64,000 bases of DNA from Paludicola sp. MB14-C6 (GCF_030908625.1 NZ_CP133133.1:2480001-2544000); one strand, 5' to 3'. Positions 35,724 to 44,495 are shown, numbered from the stretch's first letter. The notes: generated by a model not told the origin, from the sequence alone. Numbers and translations: made by a program.

Positions 35724-37663
35724 TCATGGACTAACCTTTTTTATATCAAAAACTAACTCATATTTAAGAGAATACTTTTGATTAAATGATCGTCCTGTTT
35801 TTGCTTTGATTTGATATACTTTTGTTTGATTAGGAAGTAACGATATTTCAAATTTACTGGTATTATTTAACCAGGTAATTGTATCGTTATCTTGTATACC
35901 CAATGCGATATATTTTTTACTATCAGCTAATCCTAATTGTGACCACACTAAATCAGAGTAAGTATTGGGTGGCACAATAATAAAGTCTGTTTGTAAAGGA
36001 TTTATTTGCTTTAATGTAAGTTTGATAGGAAAAGCAGAAGTATTCGTAACTTGGAGAGATCCACCACTATAACCTTCAGAGCTAATAGTAAAATCATTAT
36101 AGATAACATTAGCTGATATATAATCAATTACATTATTTACTGTTATAACTTTCGTCCTTGCGTTTCCTATATTATCCTCTACACGGAAGCTATAAGTATT
36201 ATTTTTACTTATTTTATATTCAGCATGATTACCCTTAACAAATGTACCGTCTGGGAGTCTTATTCTGTTAACTCCAGAACCATTACCATCATTAGCATCG
36301 GCAATAATGGTTGCAGTTTCAACGCCTATATCCTTTACACTAAGGTTTAATTCCGGTGCAACATTTTCTATGTTTTTGGCAAGAGATACTGTTTGTCCAA
36401 CTACATTATTTTTGTCTTTAACTTTGACAGTAATACTTCTAGCTATTGTAAAGTCACCATAAAAGTCCACAGAAGCTGTATATGTATCGCCCGACTTCGA
36501 CATTGCTGTCCAATCTTTAATACAAGTAGAACCGTCATATATAGCTACTTGACAATCTCCCGATTGTAAGTCGGTAGCAGTTACAGAAAGTGTACCAATA
36601 TTTGAATATCCGTTAACTGGATTTTTCGGTGTTATTGTTGCTTTTGTTATGTTCGGTGGGGAATCGTCTATGCATTGTTCACCTGTGTTCGCATAAAAAC
36701 CAGACCTACCATACTTTCCTTGGGGACTGGAGTATACAAATAACTTTCCCCAAACTTCTACGTCTTGGGCTTGAATCCATATTTCGCCGTAACCGTTATA
36801 AAAGGTTACGTTTTGATTTGGCAACAAATACGGAAGTTCGCCATTTTTGTTATACCCGTAAAATTGTGTCTCACTGGTAGAACCATTCACTACGCCGTAA
36901 GCAGGACTAGTCCATATACCGACTTTAATTCTTGGCGTTTTTCCGTCACCATTCTCTTTTGCAAGAATTTTAACGGTTCCATTTGTATTCCAACCACCGC
37001 AAAAACGACAACCCTCACTATGATTGTGCTCTTGGATTTTAATTATTTTATGACACTTTGTGCAAGTAAGACCGCAGTTTTCTGTATCATAAGGAACGAA
37101 TTGTTGATTGTGAAAGTCATGCTGACTACCACTTGGACATGTAGTACTTAGAGGAGGTATCGTTACCTCTCTTCCGCAGGCAGTACATCTACCCACACCG
37201 CTTTGATATGTTGCAGGCAAAGTATACCATGCATATGTACAGTTACGTAAAGCTACGTTTTCTTTACAAGTCGTACAATACTGTCGATCTTTATGATAAT
37301 ACCAAGTAGGTAGCCACGTGCCGGTTAATGTATGCTCATGCTTAGGTAATATTTTTGTATAACCACAATCTATACAATGACATTTTCCCTCACTCTTACA
37401 AGTAGCTGCAATGTCAACTGTCATTCTGTGTTGTGTTATGTTTCTTTTACCATCAATATGCTGCACCCCATTATACTCACCTGTGTCGGAGTGATTGATA
37501 CATCTTTCCCAATGGTTTATATCGTCAAACTCAGTCACCCAGCCACAAGCTAATAGTGAGTCCGAATTAGGAGTACTAGCACTTACTACAGGGACATTAT
37601 TGAGTAATAATGTCCCTGTAATTAACAAAGACGTGAAACTATATGCAAGGTTTCTAAAAAACC
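35724..37663 (-). pseudogene. Exported Cys-rich protein gene split by IS256-like insertion
   Basis: The body (over 630 residues) has many CxxC pairs in its first half, an Ig-like triple-strand region and a C-terminal domain similar to that of the protein at 39161. The frame stays open leftward of the IS as RFFRNLAYSFTSLLITG..., a signal peptide without a start. Beyond the IS, at 39161-39155, lie the missing codons ATG AAA CGG, whose ATG overlaps the stop codon of the gene at 39161. Joining them restores MKRFFRNLAYSF and a perfect signal peptide. The insertion thus removed the start codon and the coupling. A TTG at 37628 could still allow weak translation. Confidence 0.85.
37587..37620. repeat. 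Perfect 15-bp inverted repeat inside a signal-peptide coding region
   Basis: TACAGGGACATTATT and AATAATGTCCCTGTA pair perfectly over 15 bp around a four-base loop. It lies inside the codons for the end of the signal peptide of the split gene, 44 bases from the IS. It shares GGGACA/TGTCCC with the 19-bp palindromes but not their spacing. In the mRNA it would form a strong hairpin. Confidence 0.7.
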
Positions 37664-37759
37664 GAGACTCCCGAAAATTTTGTGTAAAAGTGAATAAGGT
37701 ACTTCCAATCAGACAAGAATTAAGATAATAAATTCAAGTATGAAAGGAAGTATTTTTTT

Positions 37760-38986
37760 ATGGAAAAGCAACCGAAAGAGTTATTAAAAGAGTATGTGAA
37801 CAGCCAAAACTTCACAAGCACAACAGAGGTTATGCAGGCAATGAAAGAGATGTTCAAAGATGTTCTTCAGCAAGTTATGGATAGTGAATTAGACGAAGAA
37901 TTGGGTTACCAAAAAAGTCAAAGAATAGCGAACGATGACGGAAAAAGCATGTCGAAAAATTATCGAAATGGATATTCAAAGAAAACAGTTAAAACACAAC
38001 TTGGCGAAGTGGATATTAATGTTCCTCGTGATAGAAACGGTGAATTTGAACCACAAATTATTGGTAAATATAATCGTAATGCTGACGGGATGGAAGAAAA
38101 AATTATTGCACTTTACTCTTGTGGCATGTCTCAACGAGATATTGCTGAACAAGTAAAAAATCTTTATGATGTAGAAATTTCAGATGGACTAGTAAGCAAG
38201 ATAACAGAAAAAATAATGCCGGAAGTAACAGCATGGCAAAACCGTCCACTAGATAGTGTATACCCATTTGTGTTCATGGATGCAATACACTACAAAGTAA
38301 AAGAAAACAATCAGTTTGTAACGAAAGCAGCATATGTGGTTTTAGGAATTACACTTGAAGGAAATAAAGATATATTGGGCATTTGGATTGGAGAAAACGA
38401 GAGCTCAAAATTCTGGTTGAGCGTTATGAATGACTTGAAATCAAGGGGTTTGCAAGATGTATACCTATTTTGTGTTGACGGTTTAAAAGGTTTTAAAGAA
38501 GCAATCAATGCAGCATATCCCAAAGCGCACATTCAACGTTGTATTATACATCAAATTCGATATTCAACACGATATGTAGGATACAAAGATATCAAGAAGT
38601 TAATGGCAGATCTAAAACTAGTATATCAAGCTGTTACAGAGGAAGAAGCATTGAATAATCTAATATCATTCAAAGAAAAATGGGGTAAAAGTTATCCTTC
38701 TTGCATAAAGAGTTGGGAGGATAACTGGGATATACTATCAACCTTTTTTGCATATCCAACTGATGTAAGGAAAATAATATACACAACTAATATTATTGAG
38801 GGATTAAACAGGCAGTTCAGACAAATAACCAAGAACAAACCATCATTTCAAAATGATGATAGTTTAAAAAGGATACTGTATTTAGCTTCAAAGAAAATTG
38901 TCGAACGATGGACACAACGTTGTCGAAATTGGGACGTTGTTTTAAACCAATTAAACATCATGTTTTCGGACAGAATCGCTGGATGA
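37760..38986 (+). CDS. IS256-family transposase
   Basis: This 408-residue mutator-type transposase has the DDE motif: FMDAIHYKV (first Asp), LFCVDGLKGF (second Asp) and IIEGLNRQFRQ (Glu). The CxxH signature (IQRCIIHQIR) of the family is also present. Length is normal and no frameshift is seen, so it is likely functional. It is preceded by GAAAGGAAG. Confidence 0.93.
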   Translation: MEKQPKELLKEYVNSQNFTSTTEVMQAMKEMFKDVLQQVMDSELDEELGYQKSQRIANDDGKSMSKNYRNGYSKKTVKTQLGEVDINVPRDRNGEFEPQIIGKYNRNADGMEEKIIALYSCGMSQRDIAEQVKNLYDVEISDGLVSKITEKIMPEVTAWQNRPLDSVYPFVFMDAIHYKVKENNQFVTKAAYVVLGITLEGNKDILGIWIGENESSKFWLSVMNDLKSRGLQDVYLFCVDGLKGFKEAINAAYPKAHIQRCIIHQIRYSTRYVGYKDIKKLMADLKLVYQAVTEEEALNNLISFKEKWGKSYPSCIKSWEDNWDILSTFFAYPTDVRKIIYTTNIIEGLNRQFRQITKNKPSFQNDDSLKRILYLASKKIVERWTQRCRNWDVVLNQLNIMFSDRIAG

Positions 38987-39007
38987 TTCTATGTTCAGCC
39001 GCCAAAA

Positions 39008-39045
39008 TTTAATGACAAAAGGGGCATGCCCCTTTTGTCATTAAA
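39008..39045 (+). terminator. Terminator hairpin at the end of the IS256-like element
   Basis: TTTAATGACAAAAGGGGC and its complement form an 18-bp perfect stem around AT, inside the IS just after the transposase. It would stop transposase transcripts and also, on the other strand, transcription of the conjugation operon arriving from 39161. Confidence 0.8.
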
Positions 39046-39160
39046 TAAACTTGTTTCAACTAACCTATACACTATGTCAATTACTATTTTGTTCCTATTT
39101 CTTGTTCTGATTGTTTTTCTATTTACACAAAATTCTTGGTATACCCAAAAAACCGTTTCA

Positions 39161-39745
39161 TTATTCCACCATCTCTAGTTCGAATACTAATTCATAGTCA
39201 AGTTGTTTTCCTTTTGCCCAGGAAAGACCATGCTTAGCTTGCAAAGTCATATCAAGTTCTTGACCGGATTTTAAATCAAGCAAATTGGTGGGCTTTTGTG
39301 CCGCTTCATCTGCAAACCAAAAAGGTGTTATGTTAGCACCCAATAAACCAAGTGCAATATTTGATTGTGTTTCGGTTACGCCAAGTGTTTTCCATTGTTC
39401 GTCTGTATATTTGGTATTTGATACTACAGCAGGGGATTCATTTACATGCTTTAATGATACGGCAGTTACTTTTAAAGGTACAACTGATGTGTTAACTACC
39501 TTCATTGTTGGTGAAATAAATCTTTGTGCTGCATCAGTTTCGTTTGGCTTGATAGCAAACGCACCGGTAAGTGTAACATCCGCAGATACGATAGTGGGTT
39601 CTACTATTCCGGTAATAGCAACTGTGTTGTTACCCATGTTATCAATTTTTGTTTTGGTTTCAGCCGCATAGGCTGTGCTGCTTGCTAGGATAGAACCTAC
39701 TAGTGTTAAACATAGTACTTTTAATAATAAATAATGTCTTTTCAT
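39161..39745 (-). CDS. Exported protein sharing a C-terminal domain with the split neighbour
   Basis: The start at 39745 follows GGAAGG and gives a clean signal peptide (MKRHYLLLKVLCLTLVGSIL to STAYA). The mature 170 residues are beta-rich. The C-terminal part (QWKTLGVTETQSNIALGL, ..., LDYELVFELE) matches the C-terminus of the split protein (WSQLGLADSKKYIALGI, ..., LKYELVFDIK). It may be a pilus or surface subunit. Its stop overlaps the original ATG of the next gene, now separated by the IS. Confidence 0.75.
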   Translation of the reverse strand: MKRHYLLLKVLCLTLVGSILASSTAYAAETKTKIDNMGNNTVAITGIVEPTIVSADVTLTGAFAIKPNETDAAQRFISPTMKVVNTSVVPLKVTAVSLKHVNESPAVVSNTKYTDEQWKTLGVTETQSNIALGLLGANITPFWFADEAAQKPTNLLDLKSGQELDMTLQAKHGLSWAKGKQLDYELVFELEMVE

Positions 39746-39764
39746 TCCTGTCTTTCCTTCCATA

Positions 39765-40301
39765 TTAAGAATACATTTTAATTTGCCAAGAGGTAAAACC
39801 TATATATTGATTATCCTCTCTTCTAAAACCATGATATATTACTCGGCATTTTGTTTCACCTTTAGGCAAAGTAGTAAAAATTTTGGCTTTTTTTATGTTT
39901 TGATTTGGTTCTATCATTGGTGACTTCCAAATGGTTTCTCCTGTGTCGACTCTTTGATACTCTAAAACGTAATTGAGAATATTGCGATTTGTGCTCTCAA
40001 TCAATAAATTATAGTATCCTTGTTCATCACAATATGGTCTAGCATTTAGCCTTGTATTTATCATGCTTTTATCTACTATTTTTTGCAACTCTTGTTTGAT
40101 TTCTTCAACTGATTTGCGCTCAATTTCACCTTCTTCAATTACAGGCTTTTCAACTGGAATAGTATTAGGATTTGACATGTCACTTCCTTCCTTTAGTTTT
40201 ATTAGGAAAACAAAAGATAGCAATAACAGCAGTAGTATTATTATCGCTACTGCTGTTTTCTTAACTTTGCTATTCTTGTTTTCTTCTTTGTTTGCAGCCA
40301 T
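39765..40301 (-). CDS. Hypothetical membrane-anchored protein
   Basis: This 178-residue protein has a Lys-rich N-terminus, one membrane helix (TAVAIIILLLLLLSFVFLI), an acidic linker and a C-terminal extracellular domain. The latter reads like a beta-sandwich (YNLLIESTNRNILNYVLEYQ, ending TSWQIKMYS). I do not recognise the family. It lies 20 bases before the exported protein at 39161 and is probably another component of the same surface structure. Confidence 0.65.
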   Translation of the reverse strand: MAANKEENKNSKVKKTAVAIIILLLLLLSFVFLIKLKEGSDMSNPNTIPVEKPVIEEGEIERKSVEEIKQELQKIVDKSMINTRLNARPYCDEQGYYNLLIESTNRNILNYVLEYQRVDTGETIWKSPMIEPNQNIKKAKIFTTLPKGETKCRVIYHGFRREDNQYIGFTSWQIKMYS

Positions 40302-40356
40302 CCTTTAATCGCCTCCTTTCTGAGTAATAAAAAACAGTTAACTTACTTTAGTAAAT

Positions 40357-40503
40357 CTACTGTCTTGATTTATTAATAAGGTTTATCATAGTTTGGACTT
40401 TCTTTATTTCATATATCTGCTTTTTGTATAATCGCAGAACAAAACAGAAAGAAAATGAGATAAAAATTAGTATTGTTATAAATAGTGCTATAACATAAGC
40501 CAT
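40357..40503 (-). CDS. Small 48-residue membrane protein
   Basis: The frame reads MAYVIALFITILIFISFSFC and then a basic, Lys-rich cytoplasmic tail ending KSRQ. A GATGGAG site lies seven to ten bases before the ATG. It fills the 226-bp gap between two genes of the same operon and strand. One membrane helix plus a charged tail resembles minor pilin or accessory membrane peptides. No family is recognised. Confidence 0.55.
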   Translation of the reverse strand: MAYVIALFITILIFISFSFCFVLRLYKKQIYEIKKVQTMINLINKSRQ

Positions 40504-40527
40504 ATTATTACTCCATCTAAAAGTTTA

Positions 40528-41073
40528 TTAGTAGTTTTTGATATGATAGGTGTGATAAGAAATAGGATAGGTAAAGCCATCATATTCTTTACCACAAAAA
40601 TAAAAATACAGTGTAAAATTAAATGAGATTCCATATTCAATGCGATCAATTTTATTTTTTTGTATTAAAGAAATATTTTGTATGATATATGATGCCTTAT
40701 TTTTACTATCATATTTTTTTAATGCTCCATTGACTTGCTTTAAATTTAAACTAGATGAAATGTTTTTTAAGGTAGTGTTTAATATGTACTGGCTATATTC
40801 AGTTGACTCATTTAGTTTTTGTAGATATTCATTTAAATTACCTTGTTTATTGGCATCATATAAATCAGTAGCAATAATATTAGATATATTATTCATTTCT
40901 TGTACCGTAGTTGTCTTTACTAAGCTGCACATGATAAAGCATTTTAATACAATTGCCACTAGTACGCATAAAGCTAAGAGACCAAGAGAAACAAGGAGAC
41001 ACGCTAGAAACGTGTCTCCTTGTTTACTATGTAAAGCTTCTTTAAGTTTTGTGGTATACTTCACTGACTCCAA
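40528..41073 (-). CDS. Pseudopilin-like membrane protein
   Basis: A 30-residue polar leader ending KQGDTFLACLLVSLGLLALC leads into one hydrophobic helix, followed by a helical domain and a beta-rich tail with many Tyr. A short polar leader followed by a hydrophobic helix near the N-terminus is what TadE/TadF-like pseudopilins show. The 5' end overlaps the preceding pilin-like gene by 32 bases. Confidence 0.55.
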   Translation of the reverse strand: MESVKYTTKLKEALHSKQGDTFLACLLVSLGLLALCVLVAIVLKCFIMCSLVKTTTVQEMNNISNIIATDLYDANKQGNLNEYLQKLNESTEYSQYILNTTLKNISSSLNLKQVNGALKKYDSKNKASYIIQNISLIQKNKIDRIEYGISFNFTLYFYFCGKEYDGFTYPISYHTYHIKNY

Positions 41074-41380
41074 CCCCTCTACCTTGAATTGTTACAGGCA
41101 CACCTAAAAATTTAGCTTCTTTTGTGATCGTAATTTTAATTGACTTTCCAAGCTGTACTTTTTTTGTATTAGGAATGTACTCTGTTTCAATCTTAACTAC
41201 TGGTTTTTCAACTTTGTTTTTTGTCATGTTTTCATACAATTCATTGAATGTGTGATTTACTTCACCATTTATTTGTATACATCGTGTGAGTTCCATTGCC
41301 ATGTTGTTAATGGATTGCTTTTGAATGAAAAGTGACAAACCATTCATTGCAGCTGAAAGAATGGAAATTATCATTAACAA
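41042..41380 (-). CDS. TadE/DUF4320-like pilin protein, N-terminus unresolved
   Basis: The first standard start codon is a TTG at 41380, which falls inside a hydrophobic helix. The frame upstream of it stays open and reads KSKAGVSYFEFLICL, a textbook prepilin-type segment with Gly at the cleavage point and Glu at +5. The true protein therefore probably starts further up, near 41425, on a rare start such as ATT, or by coupling to parB, whose 3' end it overlaps. The rest is a short beta-rich domain ending GVGVSEVYHKT. Confidence 0.6.
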   Translation of the reverse strand: MLMIISILSAAMNGLSLFIQKQSINNMAMELTRCIQINGEVNHTFNELYENMTKNKVEKPVVKIETEYIPNTKKVQLGKSIKITITKEAKFLGVPVTIQGRGVGVSEVYHKT

Positions 41381-41429
41381 ACAAATGAGAAATTCAAAAT
41401 AACTAACTCCAGCTTTGCTTTTAAAAATA

Positions 41430-42332
41430 TTATGCTTCGTTGCTGTCGCATCCTTTCTGTTTAAAAAATTTTAAAGCTGCTATAATATAATCCTCTACAT
41501 CAACATCCACAGGGATGAGTTCAATAACCTTTTGTGATGAAAGTTTGATTGCTTTTGGTTTTTCTATCTTCTCTTTAAAAAAGACTTTATCAATAGTTTC
41601 AAGTGATACATTATTTTCTTCACTAAGTAAGCGGATGGCTTCACTTTGCTTTAAAGAAATATTGTTAATCTCATTTAAATTTGTAAATTCAAGTAATACT
41701 CTTTGATCCTCAACGGAACAGAAAGAAATATTTACACCTGAAACTACAGGTATAACTTCATCATCTACTAAATCAAGAAGTCCATCAATTAACTCGGTTA
41801 ACCGTAAATAACGATAGATGCGTTTTCGGTTTGTATTGTTTTCATCAGCTATTTTAGAAACGCTGGGACAATTTGTCCCAAGCTCTTCTAACGCTTCAAG
41901 TTGCATTTTATAGCCATAAGCTTCTTCACTAGGTAACAAGTCACGGCGCTGATTTAAATTCGTGTTGGTTACAACAAGTTTTGCTTTTGCATCGTCAACA
42001 TCAAGGATCAGGCAAGGAACTTCTTTTTTACCGCATAGTTTACTAGCGTTTGTTCTATTTCGTCCGGCTAATATTTCATAGTAATCAGGCTGCTCTTTAT
42101 GTGGTCGAACTAAAACAGGTGATAGCACACCATTAACTTTTATATCCTCTGCAAATTCCTCTAGTTGTTCTTTTGTGTATAGTCGAAAACGTTGATTAGG
42201 GTAGGGGATAAGCTTATCAATTTCAATATTTACTATATCATTTTCATGGTTGGTATTTTTAACTCCAAGCATTTGGTCAAATGCTTCAATGGGTGTAGGC
42301 ACATGACGAGGAATATTTAATTTGTTAGCCAT
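41430..42332 (-). CDS. parB: ParB/Spo0J-family partition protein
   Basis: The N-terminal ParB domain is clear: VNIEIDKLIPYPNQRFRLY, a VLSPVLVRP segment and the CTP-binding-type box EILAGRNRTNASK. A helix-turn-helix follows (SVSKIADENNTNRKRIYRYL), then a C-terminal domain. It overlaps parA by a few bases. It is the best candidate to bind the dispersed 19-bp palindromes, one of which lies inside this gene. Confidence 0.9.
   Translation of the reverse strand: MANKLNIPRHVPTPIEAFDQMLGVKNTNHENDIVNIEIDKLIPYPNQRFRLYTKEQLEEFAEDIKVNGVLSPVLVRPHKEQPDYYEILAGRNRTNASKLCGKKEVPCLILDVDDAKAKLVVTNTNLNQRRDLLPSEEAYGYKMQLEALEELGTNCPSVSKIADENNTNRKRIYRYLRLTELIDGLLDLVDDEVIPVVSGVNISFCSVEDQRVLLEFTNLNEINNISLKQSEAIRLLSEENNVSLETIDKVFFKEKIEKPKAIKLSSQKVIELIPVDVDVEDYIIAALKFFKQKGCDSNEA
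41863..41881 (+). promoter_or_regulatory. 19-bp palindrome, copy 8 (inside parB)
   Basis: CTGGGACAATTTGTCCCAA keeps both arms except the last base and has a different centre. It lies in the parB coding region, as centromere sites often do near their partition genes. The changes may reflect coding constraint. Confidence 0.6.
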
Positions 42333-43113
42333 TGTTTGCACCGTCCTTTGCTATAAGTTGCTCTACAACACTTAGATATTCTTGTCCGATTCTACTGCCT
42401 TTCAAGTTAATTAAACTTGAATGGGTGCAGGTGCTTTTACCCGCTTCAGATAAAAATGAAATTTGGTTATCAAATACTAAACCAGGATAACTTTCATTTA
42501 AAGCTTCTAATACTTCGTTTGATAGGGACGTCTGTTTTCTAAACATGGTTACTAATATTCCAGCAATGTTTAGATCAGGGTTAGCAGAGCTTTTCATTTT
42601 TGCAATAGTTTGCATTACTTCAGCGACTGCATTATATGAAAATAATTCAGCTTGTACAGGAATTACTAGGCTATTGCTAGTTGCTAGAGCATTACAAACA
42701 AGTAAATCTAAACTAGGTTTACAATCAAGAATAATGTAATCATAACTTGTAAATGGCTCTCTGCTCAAAATTCGCTTGATTACTTCCTGTGAATCGTTAT
42801 CCGATCCAAGTATGCTAACCATACCAGCTAAGAGCTTGTTGGCTGGTATATAGTCAATTTTTTCTTCGCTATTTCTTCTAATAAAGTCAAAGCTATCTGT
42901 TCTTACACCTGAAACTTCTTGAAAAATAACTTCGCTGATCGTTGGTTTACCATCAGGAACATAACCTAAGTAATCACTCAAATTGCCTTGTGGATCCAGG
43001 TCAATTGCAAGTACTTTCATTCCGACTTTTGCAAGTCCAGCTGATATATTTAATGCTGTGATAGTTTTACCAACTCCACCTTTTTGATTTACGATAGCTA
43101 TTATTTTACTCAT
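42325..43113 (-). CDS. parA: ParA-type partition ATPase
   Basis: The N-terminus MSKIIAIVNQKGGVGKTITA is the deviant Walker A of ParA. Further motifs are VLAIDLDPQGNLS and YDYIILDCKPSLDLL. The start at 43113 is chosen because GAAGGAG lies about ten bases upstream; an ATG at 43122 is too close to it. The ATG overlaps the stop of the 56-residue gene. With ParB it would segregate the excised, replicating form. Confidence 0.93.
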   Translation of the reverse strand: MSKIIAIVNQKGGVGKTITALNISAGLAKVGMKVLAIDLDPQGNLSDYLGYVPDGKPTISEVIFQEVSGVRTDSFDFIRRNSEEKIDYIPANKLLAGMVSILGSDNDSQEVIKRILSREPFTSYDYIILDCKPSLDLLVCNALATSNSLVIPVQAELFSYNAVAEVMQTIAKMKSSANPDLNIAGILVTMFRKQTSLSNEVLEALNESYPGLVFDNQISFLSEAGKSTCTHSSLINLKGSRIGQEYLSVVEQLIAKDGANNG

Positions 43114-43276
43114 TATTGTCATTCTCCTTCAAATTTAAGTCAACATAAATACGAACATAAGAACTATTGCGATTTTCACTTTGGTTTGATACGGATAAAA
43201 CATCAAAACAATTTTTAAGGTTTTGTGTTGCTTTGGTTACTTCTTGCGGAAGTCCAGTAATTCTAGCTTTAATCAT
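43106..43276 (-). CDS. Small DUF3970-like protein
   Basis: This 56-residue protein begins MIKARITGLPQEVTKATQNL and contains FDVLSVSN and RNSSYVRIYVDLNLK. That resembles DUF3970-type small proteins found beside partition genes of Gram-positive elements. GGAGACT precedes the ATG. Its stop overlaps the parA start, so it belongs to the repA-parAB operon. Its function is unknown. Confidence 0.7.
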   Translation of the reverse strand: MIKARITGLPQEVTKATQNLKNCFDVLSVSNQSENRNSSYVRIYVDLNLKENDNNE

Positions 43277-43288
43277 ATACAGTCTCCT

Positions 43289-44212
43289 TTACGCAAAATC
43301 GTGTTTAACACGTTGGCTATAATATGTGTCCATTGTCTGTGGTGCATTGTATAGTGCGGTTATTAAATACGACCTTATATTTTTTATCTGTGTAGTGTTT
43401 TGTGATAAGCACAAGCAAACGTACTGAATATGCTCATAGGTTAGCTTCATGATAATACTTTTTACAACCGCTAAAGGCTTGTCCTCTCCACGAACCCGAA
43501 GAGTAGGTGAAGTGCTGCATAACACATCAACCATAACTGATACGATGTTGTCTATGTATTCTGCTTCTCCTGGCGTTTGTTTGCAAAGACTGTATTCTAT
43601 GTTTTCTTTAATAATTTCTGTGATGTTTTCAATCATATCTATCTCATTGGATTCAGGCTCATGTGGATAGATTGATTGATAATCAGTATCACTAAGATCA
43701 GTTTGATTAGGATAAGTATTGATTGTATGGCGATTTGACAGGTTAAGAGTTGCCATTTCACCATTTCTTGAGTTGTCGCCCTGCCATTTCTTGAGTTGTC
43801 GTTCTGACATTTCCGGAGTTGTCATATCGACAAGTCCAGAGTTGTCATTTTGACAAGTCCAGCTTTTACCCTCTGTGTAATTGAGTAGAAATAAAAAATT
43901 GGGCTTATTCAAACCTTGTCTTACTTCTTCCATTAACCCTAAATCTTTTAATTGATTTATAGCTTTTAAGACAGGTTTAATTGATATACCAAGTAAATCA
44001 CACATTTCTTCTCTAGTCATAATGAGATATACCTCATTACGATCATTTACCCAGTTGTTTTTCAAGCTCAGCTCATGTCTATCTCGCAGTAAGGAATAAA
44101 GAACTTTTGCATCGTTAGATAAACTTTTTTTCAACTCACCATCAAATAAAAACTTTGGCATCTGATAGAATTGGTTTGATTTTACTTCTGATAAGGTATA
44201 ACGTTTGAACAT
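43289..44212 (-). CDS. repA: RepA_N-type replication initiator
   Basis: The N-terminal 110 residues carry the RepA_N signature: YQMPKFLFDGE, LSNDAKVLYSLLRDR and the winged-helix stretch ITREEM-like IMTREEMCDLLGISIKPVLK. The C-terminal 100 residues are helical (ending QTMDTYYSQRVKHDFA) and resemble the DUF6017-type tail of element-borne RepA. It implies that the excised form can replicate. It opens the long - strand operon. Confidence 0.88.
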   Translation of the reverse strand: MFKRYTLSEVKSNQFYQMPKFLFDGELKKSLSNDAKVLYSLLRDRHELSLKNNWVNDRNEVYLIMTREEMCDLLGISIKPVLKAINQLKDLGLMEEVRQGLNKPNFLFLLNYTEGKSWTCQNDNSGLVDMTTPEMSERQLKKWQGDNSRNGEMATLNLSNRHTINTYPNQTDLSDTDYQSIYPHEPESNEIDMIENITEIIKENIEYSLCKQTPGEAEYIDNIVSVMVDVLCSTSPTLRVRGEDKPLAVVKSIIMKLTYEHIQYVCLCLSQNTTQIKNIRSYLITALYNAPQTMDTYYSQRVKHDFA

Positions 44213-44337
44213 AAATAAAACTCCTTTAAGATTTGAATTTGCAATGGGGACTAATTGTCACAAGCGTAGTACAATGCTGTGCATGTTGCTTTATTGTCAT
44301 TGATCTTCACTTCCTCTCGAGTTTTTAAATATAAAAA

Positions 44338-44366
44338 AGAAGCATAGTTATTAAAACTATACTTCT
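44338..44366 (-). terminator. Hairpin between the toxin module and repA
   Basis: AGAAGCATAGTT and AACTATACTTCT pair with one mismatch around a five-base loop. On the - strand a TTTTTT run follows. It would stop transcripts coming from the toxin gene before they reach repA. Confidence 0.7.
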
Positions 44367-44368
44367 GA

Positions 44369-44397
44369 TTGACAAATATTTTATTGATTGCTATAAT
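44369..44397 (+). promoter_or_regulatory. Promoter of the antitoxin RNA
   Basis: TTGACA at 44369-44374 and TATAAT at 44392-44397 are separated by 17 bp, a perfect housekeeping promoter. Transcription would start near 44404 on the + strand, where no protein gene begins. Confidence 0.85.
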
Positions 44398-44403
44398 ATA
44401 AAT

Positions 44404-44495
44404 AGAAAAGGTGTTACCGATAGACGGTTCGCCCTAATAAGAGTTAAAGAAATAACTGCCTACTTTTGGACGAGAGGGCGGTTATTTCTTTTTAT
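44404..44495 (+). ncRNA. Antitoxin RNA of a par/Fst-like type I module
   Basis: The predicted transcript starts with AAAGGTGTTACC and GACGGTTCGCCC and ends in a hairpin made of AAGAAATAAC and GTTATTTCTTT with a T run. The hairpin overlaps the 3' end of the toxin mRNA, so it can serve both strands. The toxin mRNA's own 5' end also carries AAGGTGTTACC, CGGTTC and GCCC, so the two RNAs share similar 5' parts and are complementary only at their 3' ends and through these repeats, as in the pAD1 par system. Confidence 0.7.

Larger units (their letters stand above)
37664..39146 (+). mobile_element. IS256-family insertion sequence
   Basis: The element is 1483 bp. Its ends are imperfect 25-bp inverted repeats sharing ATTTTGTGTAAA; they start GAGACTCCCGA on the left and, read inward, GGGTATACCAA on the right. 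It is flanked by the 8-bp direct repeat AAAAAACC (37656-37663 and 39147-39154), the target duplication size known for this family. The duplication and intact transposase suggest a fairly recent insertion. Confidence 0.88.
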
